From positions 3,540,001 through 3,604,000 of the forward strand of contig NZ_CP039451.1 of assembly GCF_004843725.1 (NCBI RefSeq): a stretch of DNA of 64,000 nt, written 5' to 3'. This DNA comes from Psychroserpens sp. NJDZ02. Its GTDB lineage: Bacteria; Bacteroidota; Bacteroidia; Flavobacteriales; Flavobacteriaceae. Position numbers and translations under genes: made by a program. The stretch's first letter is position 1. Every line of letters starts with the position of its first letter. The notes below the pieces were generated by a model that worked only from the letters and a program-made list of their open reading frames with translations, was not told the origin of the DNA and did not search any database. Shown here piece after piece: positions 40,538-49,206 of this stretch.

Positions 40538-41674
40538 ATGGATTATACATTAGTAAACAACTTATTTGAAACGTATAAAGAGCGGGCGTTATTTGGTCGT
40601 TATATCAGACTAGACGACTTGACGCCTTTAATAGCTAAGCTACCTTCGGGATATAAAATTGAGAGCTTGGGGTCTTCCGTTTTAGGTAGGCCTATACAAT
40701 CTATTACAATTGGCTCTGGGGATTTAAAAATATTGATGTGGTCTCAAATGCATGGAAATGAATCCACAACAACTAAGGCTGTCTTTGATTTATTAAACAG
40801 CTTTAAGGATGACCGTTTAGTTCATATTTTAAAAGCGTGTACTATTGTTATTATACCAATGCTTAATCCTGATGGTTGTGAAGCTTATACTAGACTAAAT
40901 GCTAATCAGGTTGATTTAAATAGGGATGCTCAAGAGTTATCTCAACCAGAAAGTAAGGTGCTTCGTGATTGTTATGACGCTTTTAAGCCTGATTTCTGTT
41001 TTAATCTACATGGGCAACGCACCTTGTTTTGTGCTGGACAGACTAATAACGTGGCAACACTGTCTTTTTTGTCGCCTTCTGCAGATAAGCAAAGAGGTTT
41101 GACTGTGGCTCGAAAACAAGCTATGGAAGTTATTAATGCTATAAACCACAGTCTTCAAAGGGATTTACCTGATCAAATAGGGCGCTATGACGATGGTTTT
41201 AATATAAACTGTGTTGGAGATACGTTTCATTTTTTAGAAACACCAACGGTCTTGTTTGAAGCGGGACATTATAAAGACGATTATGATAGGGAAGCGGTGA
41301 GGTGTTTTGTTTATAAAGCTTTAATAGCTGGGTTAGATGTTATTGTAAATACAGAAATAACTGGAGATAATTATGTTAATTATTTTGATATTCCTGAAAA
41401 CGGAAAGCTTTTTTATGATATAATAATACGAAAAGCGCTGTTTGAAGATCAAATATTGGATATTGGTATTAATTATGAAGAGGTGTTAGTGGGTAAACAG
41501 CTTAAATTTAGACCTAAAGTAATTACTATTGCGGATTTGTCAAGTTTTTATGGTCATAAAGAGCTGATTGCTAATAATAGTAAGGTTTTTACGACAAATA
41601 AGCAGGTTGTGTCTGTGGGTTACGAAAACGATTTCGTGATTATTGATAATGTGAAATTATCATTAAATGTTTAA
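40538..41674 (+). CDS. M14-family zinc carboxypeptidase-like protein
   Basis: The product is 378 aa with no signal peptide, so it is cytoplasmic. The M14 zinc ligands are present: MWSQMHGNESTTTKAVFDL (His-x2-Glu) and FCFNLHGQRTLFCAG (second His). The substrate-binding region has MLNPDGCEAYTRLNANQVDL with NRDA, and the catalytic Glu is in PTVLFEAGHYKDDYDRE. Active enzymes of this family remove C-terminal residues or hydrolyse cell-wall peptides. About 90 extra C-terminal residues have no known domain. The gene stands behind the operator cluster and its start at 40538 is close to the last operator copy (15 bases), so repression is plausible. Confidence 0.85.
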   Translation: MDYTLVNNLFETYKERALFGRYIRLDDLTPLIAKLPSGYKIESLGSSVLGRPIQSITIGSGDLKILMWSQMHGNESTTTKAVFDLLNSFKDDRLVHILKACTIVIIPMLNPDGCEAYTRLNANQVDLNRDAQELSQPESKVLRDCYDAFKPDFCFNLHGQRTLFCAGQTNNVATLSFLSPSADKQRGLTVARKQAMEVINAINHSLQRDLPDQIGRYDDGFNINCVGDTFHFLETPTVLFEAGHYKDDYDREAVRCFVYKALIAGLDVIVNTEITGDNYVNYFDIPENGKLFYDIIIRKALFEDQILDIGINYEEVLVGKQLKFRPKVITIADLSSFYGHKELIANNSKVFTTNKQVVSVGYENDFVIIDNVKLSLNV

Positions 41675-41715
41675 AATTATCTATTTTTAATATATTAAAT
41701 TCATGGAAAATGTTT

Positions 41716-41723
41716 TAATTTTG
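41716..41723 (+). promoter_or_regulatory. -7 box of the Lrp/AsnC gene
   Basis: TAATTTTG matches TAnnTTTG and lies 25 bases before the ATG at 41749. Confidence 0.5.
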
Positions 41724-41748
41724 CTTATTATTTATTAAAAACACAAAA

Positions 41749-42228
41749 ATGGCGAAATTTAAATTAGACGAAATAGATCATCAGATTCTTGATATGTTGA
41801 TAGAGAACACAAGAGTACCTTTTACAGATATAGCTAAAAAACTATTGATATCTGCAGGTACTGTTCATGTAAGGGTGAAGAAAATGGAAGATGCGGGGAT
41901 TATTAAAGGGTCTTCTTTAACATTAGATTACAAAAAATTAGGATATTCATTTATAGCTTATGTTGGTGTTTTTCTTCAAAATACTTCTAAAACATCATTT
42001 GTTTTAGAGCGTATTGCAGAAATACCATATGTTACCGTAGCACACGTAACAACGGGTAAGTTTAATATCTTCTGTAAAATTAGAGCTCGTAATACGGAGC
42101 ATGCAAAGGATGTTATTTTTATGTTAGATGACATTGAAAGTGTGTATAGAACGGAAACTATGATATCTTTAGAAGAAAGTATAAATGATAAAAAACGTTT
42201 AATGCACAGCATTTTTAACGATTTATAG
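41749..42228 (+). CDS. Lrp/AsnC-family transcriptional regulator
   Basis: The product is 159 aa. N-terminal winged helix: IDHQILDMLIENTRVPFTDI and AKKLLISAGTVHVRVKKM. The C-terminal RAM (effector-binding) domain follows from about 65, with IPYVTVAHVTTGKFNIFCKI. Such proteins sense amino acids or related small molecules as octamers. It is a single gene with its own -7 box and terminator. The target genes are unknown; amino-acid genes nearby (proline and alanine dehydrogenases) are possible but unproven. Confidence 0.93.
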   Translation: MAKFKLDEIDHQILDMLIENTRVPFTDIAKKLLISAGTVHVRVKKMEDAGIIKGSSLTLDYKKLGYSFIAYVGVFLQNTSKTSFVLERIAEIPYVTVAHVTTGKFNIFCKIRARNTEHAKDVIFMLDDIESVYRTETMISLEESINDKKRLMHSIFNDL

Positions 42229-42249
42229 ATTTTTACAGTACATTATTTT

Positions 42250-42280
42250 AAAACGCTTCATTTTTATGAGGCGTTTTTTG
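42250..42280 (+). terminator. Terminator of the Lrp/AsnC gene
   Basis: AAAACGCTTCAT / ATGAGGCGTTTT stem with T6 tail, 22 bases past the stop. Confidence 0.75.
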
Positions 42281-42305
42281 TTTAATTTTATTAAAAAGAA
42301 ACACA

Positions 42306-42824
42306 ATGACTATTTTAGATTTACAACAAGACGAGTATTTGCCTTATTTTAAGGGGTATATTGATCAAGCAGAAGGAGTGTCATTATTATCAGGTTTAGA
42401 ATCTAGTTTTAAAACGATACATAGCTTTTATCTTTCCATTGCTAGCGAAAAGTTAGAGTATCGATATGCTGAGGGTAAGTGGACAATAAAAGAGATTATT
42501 AGTCATTTAATAGATACGGAACGTATTTTTTGTTACCGGGCTTTACGCTTTGCTAGGCAGGATAAAACGGATCTTTCAGGATTTGATGAGAATGCATATG
42601 TATTAGCGTCTGGGGCTTCTGAGCGATCTATTGCCGATTTATTGGAAGAGTATACGTTAGTTAGAAAGGCAACCATAGCGTTGTTTAAAAGCTTTTCTAA
42701 GACTGTTCTTATTAGTAACGGTATAGCGGGTAGTGGTTCGGTTTCGGTAAGGGCTTTGGGTTTTTTGATTATCGGACATGAAAAGCATCACGTAAACGTG
42801 ATTAAAGAGCGTTACTTAGAGTGA
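42306..42824 (+). CDS. DinB-family protein (putative metal-dependent hydrolase or thiol transferase)
   Basis: The product is 172 aa. Four-helix DinB/YfiT fold: AEGKWTIKEIISHLIDTERI supplies His67, and FLIIGHEKHHVNVIKERYL supplies the last two His residues of the metal triad. Members include thiol-dependent transferases such as BstA; the Escherichia coli dinB polymerase is unrelated. It has no signal peptide. The 3' end overlaps a decayed minus-strand gene remnant. The substrate is unknown. Confidence 0.85.
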   Translation: MTILDLQQDEYLPYFKGYIDQAEGVSLLSGLESSFKTIHSFYLSIASEKLEYRYAEGKWTIKEIISHLIDTERIFCYRALRFARQDKTDLSGFDENAYVLASGASERSIADLLEEYTLVRKATIALFKSFSKTVLISNGIAGSGSVSVRALGFLIIGHEKHHVNVIKERYLE

Positions 42825-42945
42825 TTTTTCTTCTTCGGCAGATATAATGTAGTTGCTATCTTGTGTTTCTGCGTTGTATTTAAGTGCAATTGGGCTATCA
42901 TTGTTTGTTTTGGCATATTTATTAGCGTCAAAAGTTGTTGTAGTC
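42816..42945 (-). pseudogene. C-terminal remnant of an unidentified gene
   Basis: A minus-strand frame reads TTTTFDANKYAKTNNDSPIA, then KYNAETQDSNYIISAEEEKS, ending in TAA at 42816-42818. It overlaps the last bases of the dinB-like gene. Upstream (42,946-43,100) the frame is lost among stops. It looks like the 3' end of a dead gene; a family could not be assigned. The remaining gap to 43,157 holds only the hairpin below. Confidence 0.45.
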
Positions 42946-43107
42946 TAACGTAGCTTACTTGTGATCTTTAGAAGAGAGGTAATGCACTTATTAGTATAGT
43001 CATCGGGATACTTTTTAGTAATGTTAATGCTTTTGGTTTTAATGTTTTACAATCTATGATGACTTTATGTTTGCAAATATGTTCTAAACTAACAGGTTAG
43101 AAGGTGT

Positions 43108-43151
43108 CGCATTGCTGTAATTACTTTAGATTAAGAAATTGCAGCAATGCA
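43108..43151. terminator. Hairpin past the aroB stop
   Basis: GCATTGCTG-T-AATT (43,109-...) and AATT-G-CAGCAATGC (...-43,150) form an interrupted 13-bp stem. It lies just beyond the stop codon of the minus-strand aroB gene and may terminate it, though no long T-run follows. Confidence 0.5.
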
Positions 43152-43157
43152 ATTGAA

Positions 43158-44222
43158 TTAGTTGTTGTAAAAATTCAAAGATTTAATTAATAAGTCGTTA
43201 GATATAACGCAATTAATTTCAGGATTACCAATAGTGTTTAATAATACAAAGTTAATGGTACCTTTTTCGTTCTTTTTATCAAACTTCATCAGTTCAATAA
43301 TGGGAGCGTAGTCTTTTTCAGGAATGTCCACTTTACCATATACTTTTAGTGTGTTCTCTTTGATCAGGTTTGTTTTGTCTGTTGGGAAATCTAATAATTG
43401 ATTAGACAGGTAGGTTTCTAAAATCATACCTATTGCAATAGCTTCTCCGTGCAGCAAGGATTTGGTCTCATGATTTAGATAATAAGACTCAATTGCGTGG
43501 CCTAATGTGTGGCCGAAATTTAGTGATTTTCTTAAGTTTTGTTCAGTTGGATCTTGTTCAACAATGTCTTTTTTTATTAATACAGAGTCGTAAATAAGCT
43601 GGTCTAAATCTTGAAGGGTTAGATTAGATAATTCTGATAACTTATTGTAATACAGTTCGTCACGTATTAAGCCGTGTTTTAGCATTTCGGCTAATCCAGA
43701 ACGCATTTCTCTACTAGATAGTGTTTCTAAATAGTTGGTGTCAATTAAAACCATGTTAGGTGTTTTTATGATTCCTACTTGGTTTTTTATGTTCCCTAAA
43801 TCTACACCATTTTTACCACCAATAGAAGCGTCTACCATAGATAAAAGTGTTGTGGGGATATTGATAAATCTAACTCCTCTTTGGTAAGTACAAGCGACAA
43901 AACCACCTAAATCGGTTACAACACCACCTCCTAGATTTAATATTAATGTTTTTCTGTCTGCTCTTAATTCAGATAAAGTTTGCCATACGCCTGAGCAGGT
44001 TTCTATCGTTTTATTGTGTTCTCCAGCCTCAATTTCTATGACTTCAATAGTTAACTCTGTCTCTAACTGTCTTAAAAGGATTGGTAAACAGTGTTCTGAA
44101 GTGTTACTGTCTACAATGATAAAGATGTTTGAAAATGAATGAACGCCAATGTATTTATTAAGTGCTGTGTAGCAATCGTTGTTAAATTGTATGCTGTAAT
44201 CTTGAGTATGAATAGGAGTCAT
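43158..44222 (-). CDS. aroB: 3-dehydroquinate synthase
   Basis: The enzyme converts DAHP to 3-dehydroquinate, the second step of the shikimate pathway; it uses NAD and a divalent metal. The product is 354 aa. Visible are LNLGGGVVTDLGGFVACTYQ (NAD and substrate binding), RFINIPTTLLSMVDASIGGK with NGVD, and SLNFGHTLGHAIESYY with the metal-binding His. Length and motifs are complete. It is divergent from the proline dehydrogenase gene. Confidence 0.95.
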   Translation of the reverse strand: MTPIHTQDYSIQFNNDCYTALNKYIGVHSFSNIFIIVDSNTSEHCLPILLRQLETELTIEVIEIEAGEHNKTIETCSGVWQTLSELRADRKTLILNLGGGVVTDLGGFVACTYQRGVRFINIPTTLLSMVDASIGGKNGVDLGNIKNQVGIIKTPNMVLIDTNYLETLSSREMRSGLAEMLKHGLIRDELYYNKLSELSNLTLQDLDQLIYDSVLIKKDIVEQDPTEQNLRKSLNFGHTLGHAIESYYLNHETKSLLHGEAIAIGMILETYLSNQLLDFPTDKTNLIKENTLKVYGKVDIPEKDYAPIIELMKFDKKNEKGTINFVLLNTIGNPEINCVISNDLLIKSLNFYNN

Positions 44223-44286
44223 AAAATGGTGAAAGTGTTAAGACGTAAAATTAATAGTTTTTTTAAAAAATAATGGTAATAGATGG

Positions 44287-44294
44287 TATATTTG
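44287..44294 (+). promoter_or_regulatory. -7 box of the proline dehydrogenase gene
   Basis: TATATTTG lies 24 bases before the ATG at 44318 and inside the longer open frame that starts at 44273. This supports 44318 as the true start. Confidence 0.6.
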
Positions 44295-44317
44295 TTTTGT
44301 CTAATTTAAAATATAAC

Positions 44318-45496
44318 ATGGTACAAGACACTCTTTTTGAAAATACTGAAGTAGCTTTTAAATTAAAAAGCGATTCAGAACTAGAACGTGCTTATTTTTT
44401 GTTCAAAATGATATCTCATCAACCTTTGGTAAGAATAGGTACAGCGGCTACTAATTTTGCGTTAAAAGCACATTTGCCTGTAGAAGGATTAATTAGAGCT
44501 ACCGTATTTGATCATTTTTGTGGAGGGGTGAATGAAGAGGATTGTTTGTCGGTTATTGACAAGATGTATACTGCAGGTGTATGTTCCGTATTAGATTATT
44601 CAGTTGAAGGAAAAGCAATCGAGGATCAATTTGATTCGGCTAAAGCTAAAATATTGAAATTAGTTGATTTTTGCGATGAAAAAGAGGCGATGCCAATTGT
44701 TGTATTTAAGCCGACAGGTTTAGGGCGATTATATTTATTTCAGAAAAAAGGGGAAGGAAAAGCTTTTACTGATATAGAGCAGCAAGAATGGGATAGAATT
44801 GTAGAACGTTATGATGCTATTTGCAAACTAGCTAAAGCAAGAGATGTTGAAGTTTTAATTGATGGGGAAGAAAGCTGGATGCAGGAGGCGGCTGATGATT
44901 TAGCTGAGGATATGATGAAATTATACAACACAGATAAACCTATCGTGTATAATACATTGCAAACTTACAGACATGATAGATTAGCATTTTTAAAGGCGTC
45001 TCATGAGCGTGCTAAATCTGGAGGATACACATTAGGATATAAGATTGTCAGAGGTGCTTACATGGAGAAGGAACGCGTACGCGCAGAAGAGAAAGGCTAT
45101 GTGTCTCCAATTTGTAAAGATAAAATGACTACTGATCAAAATTTTAATGATTGCTTATTATATATATTGGATCATTTAAGTGCGATTTCAATTTTTATAG
45201 GGACGCATAATGAAGAAAGCTCTTTTTTAGCCTTAGAATTAATGGATAAATTAGGTATCGACAAAAAGGATAATCGGGTTTGGTTTGGGCAGTTATATGG
45301 TATGAGTGATCATATCAGTTTTAATTTAGCAGCCGAAGGTTATAATGTGGCTAAGTATTTGCCATTTGGACCTGTTAAAGATGTGATGCCTTATTTAATA
45401 AGACGGGCTGAAGAAAACACATCGGTTGCTGGTCAAACTGGACGCGAGTTAACATTGTTGAAAGCGGAGCGTAAAAGAAGAAAGGGAAAAAAATAA
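44318..45496 (+). CDS. Proline dehydrogenase
   Basis: FAD enzyme that oxidises proline to pyrroline-5-carboxylate, the first step of proline breakdown. The product is 392 aa from the ATG at 44318. The upstream in-frame ATG at 44273 is rejected because a -7 box lies between them. Motifs: TDIEQQEWDRIVERYDAI, VEVLIDGEESWMQEAADD, TLGYKIVRGAYMEKERV and YLIRRAEENTSVAGQ, which form the FAD and substrate site of PutA-type barrels. It is a stand-alone short enzyme without the P5C dehydrogenase domain. A very strong terminator follows. Confidence 0.93.
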   Translation: MVQDTLFENTEVAFKLKSDSELERAYFLFKMISHQPLVRIGTAATNFALKAHLPVEGLIRATVFDHFCGGVNEEDCLSVIDKMYTAGVCSVLDYSVEGKAIEDQFDSAKAKILKLVDFCDEKEAMPIVVFKPTGLGRLYLFQKKGEGKAFTDIEQQEWDRIVERYDAICKLAKARDVEVLIDGEESWMQEAADDLAEDMMKLYNTDKPIVYNTLQTYRHDRLAFLKASHERAKSGGYTLGYKIVRGAYMEKERVRAEEKGYVSPICKDKMTTDQNFNDCLLYILDHLSAISIFIGTHNEESSFLALELMDKLGIDKKDNRVWFGQLYGMSDHISFNLAAEGYNVAKYLPFGPVKDVMPYLIRRAEENTSVAGQTGRELTLLKAERKRRKGKK

Positions 45497-45530
45497 GTTA
45501 TAAAGCGTATTTTGTGCTCAGTAATACTAC

Positions 45531-45572
45531 AAAGAGTGGTTTGATTTTAATAATAAAATCAAACCACTCTTT
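45531..45572. terminator. Perfect 19-bp bidirectional terminator
   Basis: AAAGAGTGGTTTGATTTTA and its exact complement are separated by ATAA. The proline dehydrogenase gene (+) and the DUF4258-like gene (-) converge on it. Confidence 0.9.
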
Positions 45573-45588
45573 TATTTGTCCTATATAT

Positions 45589-45972
45589 TTAATTTAAAAA
45601 ACGGATAGTTTGTAAAGTAGCGATACTATCACAATTTTGAATATATAATTCTAAGTGTTTTTTATTTTTTGTTTCTCCAGAGATATAATAGATTCCGCAA
45701 GGTTCTTTTCTCGGTTCACTTTTTGAAAAATCAACATCTCCTTTTTTTAGTATATAACTTATTAGAGCCGTATCAATAGCTTTTGAGACTATTACTGATG
45801 TGCTTTCAGGAGAAAATTGAAGGGTTTTTGTTCTAATGTTTTTAAGTACTCTTGCTTCTGGCCCGTAATTATATTCGCAAGACACGCCTCTTCCGTTTAA
45901 GAAAAAAGCCAGTATGACTAATCCAATTGCAAAACCGCCAAAATAATAACCAAATCTGTGTAGTATTTTCAT
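45589..45972 (-). CDS. Membrane-anchored DUF4258-like protein
   Basis: The product is 127 aa. One N-terminal membrane anchor (FGYYFGGFAIGLVILAFFL, about 7-25) is followed by a small domain with YGPEARVLKNIRTKTLQFS and LKKGDVDFSKSEPRKEPC, then YYISGETKNKKHLELYIQNC. This resembles DUF4258 proteins of Flavobacteriia found next to alanine dehydrogenase. The domain faces the periplasm or the cytoplasm; topology is unsettled. It lies 22 bases after the alanine dehydrogenase gene and may share its transcript. Confidence 0.65.
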   Translation of the reverse strand: MKILHRFGYYFGGFAIGLVILAFFLNGRGVSCEYNYGPEARVLKNIRTKTLQFSPESTSVIVSKAIDTALISYILKKGDVDFSKSEPRKEPCGIYYISGETKNKKHLELYIQNCDSIATLQTIRFLN

Positions 45973-45994
45973 TCTAAATAATTGAATTGCAAAT

Positions 45995-47194
45995 TTAGAA
46001 TATTAATAGATTAATATCACTATGTTTTAGGTCAAACCATTCTCCAACTGCACGATTAGTTAAAATTCCGTGATAATAATACAATCCATTCTTTAATCCT
46101 TTATCAAATCGGATAGCATGTTCCAAGCCGCCATCGTCTGCTATTTTAAGTAAATAGGGCGTGAAAATATTACTTATTGAGGCTGATGCTGTTCTGGAAT
46201 ATCTGGCTGGTATGTTTGGAACACAATAGTGTATAACTCCATTTTTTCTAAAGGTAGGTTTGTCGTGTGTTGTAACTTCACTAGTTTCAAAACACCCGCC
46301 AGTATCGATACTGACATCTACAATTACAGCGCCTTTTTTCATGTTTTCCACCATTGTTTCAGAGACAATAATTGGTGCTCTGTCTTTTCCACTAACGGCA
46401 CCAATAACAACGTCACAACGTTTTAGTGCTTTACTTAAATATTTAGGCTGTATAGTTGATGTGTAAATTGTACGACCTAAATTAGCTTGTAAGCAACGTA
46501 ATTTAGTTATAGAATTGTCAAATACTTTTATATTGGCTCCTAGGCCGATAGCACTTCTAGCAGCAAATTCGCCAACAGTTCCAGCGCCAAGGATAACAAC
46601 TTCTACCGGCGGCACGCCACTAATATTACCAAACATTAAACCATTACCATTGCTAGAGTTGCTTAATAATTCTGCAGCAATTAAGACAGATGCAGTTCCT
46701 GCAATTTCGCTTAAAGCGCGTACAGCAGGATATGCGTCATCTTCGTCACGTATAAATTCAAAAGCTAGAGCGGTAATGCGTTTAGAAGCTAGTTTTTCAA
46801 AATAGATTTTAGTTTGTGTTTTTATTTGAAGTGCAGATATTAAAGTGGTCTGCGGTTTCATCATTTCTAATTCATCTAGAGTAGGGGGTTCTACTTTTAA
46901 AATCATGGGGCAAGCGTAGACTTTTGCTGTATCTTTTGTTATTTCAGCCCCAGCTTCGCTATAATCTTTGTCACTAAAATTAGCGCCAATTCCTGCATTA
47001 GATTCTATTAATACACGATGACCATTGTTGACAATTGCAGATACGGCATCTGGGGTCAAGCATACACGCTTTTCTTGAAAAGCAGTTTCTTTAGGAATCC
47101 CTATAAATAGATTGCTTTTATGTTTAAAAATCTCTAAGGTTTCTTCTTGAGGTAATAGTTCTTCTTTCGAAAAAGGAGAGAGTGGTTTAGACAT
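45995..47194 (-). CDS. ald: Alanine dehydrogenase
   Basis: NAD-dependent interconversion of alanine and pyruvate plus ammonia. The product is 399 aa, somewhat longer than the usual 370 because of a polar N-terminal extension of about 30 residues. Motifs: FIGIPKETAFQEKRVCLTPD (substrate-binding Arg and Lys region), VVILGAGTVGEFAARSAIGL (NAD-binding GxGxxG), DVSIDTGGCFETSE and YCVPNIPARYSRTAS. Related NAD(P) transhydrogenase alpha subunits share parts of this fold, but they lack the DxGG...PNxP set seen here. Confidence 0.9.
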   Translation of the reverse strand: MSKPLSPFSKEELLPQEETLEIFKHKSNLFIGIPKETAFQEKRVCLTPDAVSAIVNNGHRVLIESNAGIGANFSDKDYSEAGAEITKDTAKVYACPMILKVEPPTLDELEMMKPQTTLISALQIKTQTKIYFEKLASKRITALAFEFIRDEDDAYPAVRALSEIAGTASVLIAAELLSNSSNGNGLMFGNISGVPPVEVVILGAGTVGEFAARSAIGLGANIKVFDNSITKLRCLQANLGRTIYTSTIQPKYLSKALKRCDVVIGAVSGKDRAPIIVSETMVENMKKGAVIVDVSIDTGGCFETSEVTTHDKPTFRKNGVIHYCVPNIPARYSRTASASISNIFTPYLLKIADDGGLEHAIRFDKGLKNGLYYYHGILTNRAVGEWFDLKHSDINLLIF

Positions 47195-47251
47195 AGTTAA
47201 TTTAGTTTTTAAAACGGAAACAAATTACAAAAATAATTATTAGCAAAGGTG

Positions 47252-47794
47252 TTAAAAATATTGTCTAATTTTTTCCTTAATTGTTTTCGGTTTAAAAGTC
47301 AGTTCGTCTTCTAAATCTTGAATAGATTGATCTACGGAATTGAGTCTATCGAAAATTCTTGCTCTAACTAAATAAATAGAAGGAATTATTATCGCCATAA
47401 AAGGTAATAAGTATATTAATTGCAGCTCATCGATGTAGGTGTATTCATCATTGAAAAATACAATTATTTGATAGTTATACATTACTATGGGTACTAAAAG
47501 CGCATGGTACCACCAGTGTCTGCATGTAAAAAACCATAACAATAATAATATGAGAGGTAGCAGTTTTCCAGTCAGCACCCACATCGCTAAATTAGCGTCT
47601 TCATAATGATTACTGTTGTAGTCAAATAAAAAAGTATGCCATACTTTGGTCTCGGGTACACTTTCATATAAATAATACAAATATGGGGTTAGCGCAATAA
47701 ATACTGCAACAGCTAATCCAAAAACTTGTGTCTTATGACTCGTTATTTGGCTTTTTGATTTTAGATTTTTGTCTTTCTGTTGTTTGTTGTTCAT
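47252..47794 (-). CDS. Integral membrane protein of unknown function
   Basis: The product is 180 aa. A polar N-terminus is followed by hydrophobic segments near 27-45 (FGLAVAVFIALTPYLYYLY), 73-92, 95-110 and 122-143, so about four spans; the C-terminus is charged (IQDLEDELTFKPKTIKEKI). The first 25 codons overlap, in another frame, a decayed copy of the 47-residue peptide gene, so its present start region may have been made by that duplication. Start sites further inside the frame are possible. No family was recognised. Confidence 0.65.
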   Translation of the reverse strand: MNNKQQKDKNLKSKSQITSHKTQVFGLAVAVFIALTPYLYYLYESVPETKVWHTFLFDYNSNHYEDANLAMWVLTGKLLPLILLLLWFFTCRHWWYHALLVPIVMYNYQIIVFFNDEYTYIDELQLIYLLPFMAIIIPSIYLVRARIFDRLNSVDQSIQDLEDELTFKPKTIKEKIRQYF

Positions 47795-48300
47795 TTAAAT
47801 CAATAAGATTTGTTGCCAGAGATACAAAAAAAAATGTGCCTCAGAAAATAGTCCTAATTATTCCAATTTTTTCAGTTTCCCTTTGTTAAGGATTTAATTA
47901 ATTACGCCTCTAAAGTATGTTAAATCTAACTTCAAAATCTGATTAAATATTAAAATAATGTTAAAAACCATCTTTTTTGAAATTTCAGTTGTGGTTAAAA
48001 CCGTACTCGGTCAAATTTATACTTTTTATTGAAATAAAAAAGACGATTTATATTCGATATCATCCATTGTGGCGCAACTTGTCGTGTTTTCTGATAGAGC
48101 ATTATTCGCTATTTAAAAATAGTCTAGAATTAAGGATTTAAAAGATTTGTATAGTTTACAAGAGTGTAATATCATCAGTGTCGATATAGTTAAACGATAA
48201 ATAATTATAACACGGGTATGGTTTTGTTTATTTACGTCCAGATGATCACATGTAGATAATTGTAATAGTTGTTGACTTATAAAAAGAGAAAAGTGTCCCA
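47735..48300 (-). pseudogene. Decayed tandem copy of the 47-aa peptide gene and tsaE 3' end
   Basis: The left part (about 47,735-47,830) reads ATNLIDLNEQQTTE, KSKIKKPNNE, matching ATNLIDLDGQQTTE, KSKIKKPSNE of the small gene at 48395-48538. The middle matches its upstream region (TGTGGTTAAAACC near 47,989 and 48,649). The right part (48,070-48,250) matches the tsaE 3' half (TTGTCGTGTTTTCTGA, GAATTAAGGATTTAAAA) with many changes. Stops break every frame, so the whole stretch is dead DNA. This explains the 600-base gap between 47,795 and 48,394. Confidence 0.7.
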
Positions 48301-48323
48301 AAATTAATTTTAGGGACACTTTT
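48289..48323. terminator. Hairpin terminator of the 47-aa gene
   Basis: AAAAGTGTCCC (48,289-48,299), 13-base loop, GGGACACTTTT (48,313-48,323). It lies about 70 bases past the small gene's stop, right at the join between the two copies of the tandem duplication. Confidence 0.7.
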
Positions 48324-48394
48324 GTAAAGTTTAAGAATAAAAGGTATTATAGTCACTTAAAGTTACTATAAGACTTCCTAATTGTAAGGATTTA

Positions 48395-48538
48395 TTATTC
48401 GTTACTTGGTTTTTTGATTTTCGATTTTTGAACTTCAGTGGTTTGTTGTCCATCTAAATCAATAAGGTTTGTTGCTTGCGCAGAGAATAATGCTCCACCG
48501 AAAATAGCAATAGCTATTACATACTTTTTAGTTTTCAT
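48395..48538 (-). CDS. 47-residue exported peptide, unknown function
   Basis: The ATG is at 48536-48538 and the TAA at 48395-48397. The peptide starts MKTKKYVIAIAIFGGALFSA, a signal peptide, leaving a polar mature part of about 27 residues (QATNLIDLDGQQTTEVQKSK and on). A decayed second copy with recognisable peptide sequence at about 47,735-47,830 shows that the gene was once duplicated and supports coding potential. It lies between tsaE and the membrane protein gene on the same strand. Confidence 0.6.
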   Translation of the reverse strand: MKTKKYVIAIAIFGGALFSAQATNLIDLDGQQTTEVQKSKIKKPSNE

Positions 48539-48707
48539 TTTTAGGGATATTATTAAATTATACATCTAAAGTATATAAAAAGTAATGTTTGGAATTTAAT
48601 GAAAAGTTAAAAAAAAGTTAAAATCAGGCTTTTCTGTTTTTTTTACTGTGGTTAAAACCTCATTTGATAAAAAAAGCACTCTTTTTTGGAAAAAAAATGA
48701 AGAATCT

Positions 48708-49121
48708 TTAATCAAAATTCTTCATTTTCAATTGTCGTGTTGTGTTTTCTGACAAAGTGATATCAACGACCGTGAATTGGTCTTGAATTAAGGGTTTTAA
48801 AATACTAGGCCATTCTACAAAAACATAGTGATCACTATCAATATAGGTGTCTATGCCAAAATCATATAATTCGTCTTCTGTTTCAATGCGGTATAAATCA
48901 AAATGATAAATAGTATTAGTATCACCTACATATTCATTAACTAAAGCAAAAGTAGGACTGCTGACGACATCATTACATCCTAAAAGTTTAACCAATGTTT
49001 TTATAAGTGTTGTTTTACCAACGCCCATATCGCCTTCAAATAATATAATTTTAGAGGTTGCGGTATCTAAAAGTTTTTTAGCGACCATTTCCACCTCTTC
49101 TAATTTATAATTTATAGTCAC
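48708..49121 (-). CDS. tsaE: tRNA threonylcarbamoyladenosine biosynthesis ATPase TsaE
   Basis: The product is 137 aa. P-loop ATPase that helps TsaB-TsaD attach the threonylcarbamoyl group to A37 of tRNAs reading ANN codons. The Walker A is FEGDMGVGKTTLIKTLVKLL; the family motif SSPTFALVNEYVG follows; IYHFDLYRIETEDELYDFGI and VFVEWPSIL are also diagnostic. Length is normal. It lies 85 bases downstream of porX on the same strand. A fragment of its 3' half was duplicated at 48,070-48,250. Confidence 0.93.
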   Translation of the reverse strand: MTINYKLEEVEMVAKKLLDTATSKIILFEGDMGVGKTTLIKTLVKLLGCNDVVSSPTFALVNEYVGDTNTIYHFDLYRIETEDELYDFGIDTYIDSDHYVFVEWPSILKPLIQDQFTVVDITLSENTTRQLKMKNFD

Positions 49122-49206
49122 TTTTATTTTTTTTTGTCAAAAATAAGACAAGTTATTTAATAATTAGCGCTTTTATTTTATAGTCCTATTCTTTTAAAGA
49201 ACCCTA

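Noticed and set aside
48113..48319. 68-codon minus-strand frame
   Set aside because: It lies in the decayed tsaE copy, in a frame that does not match tsaE.
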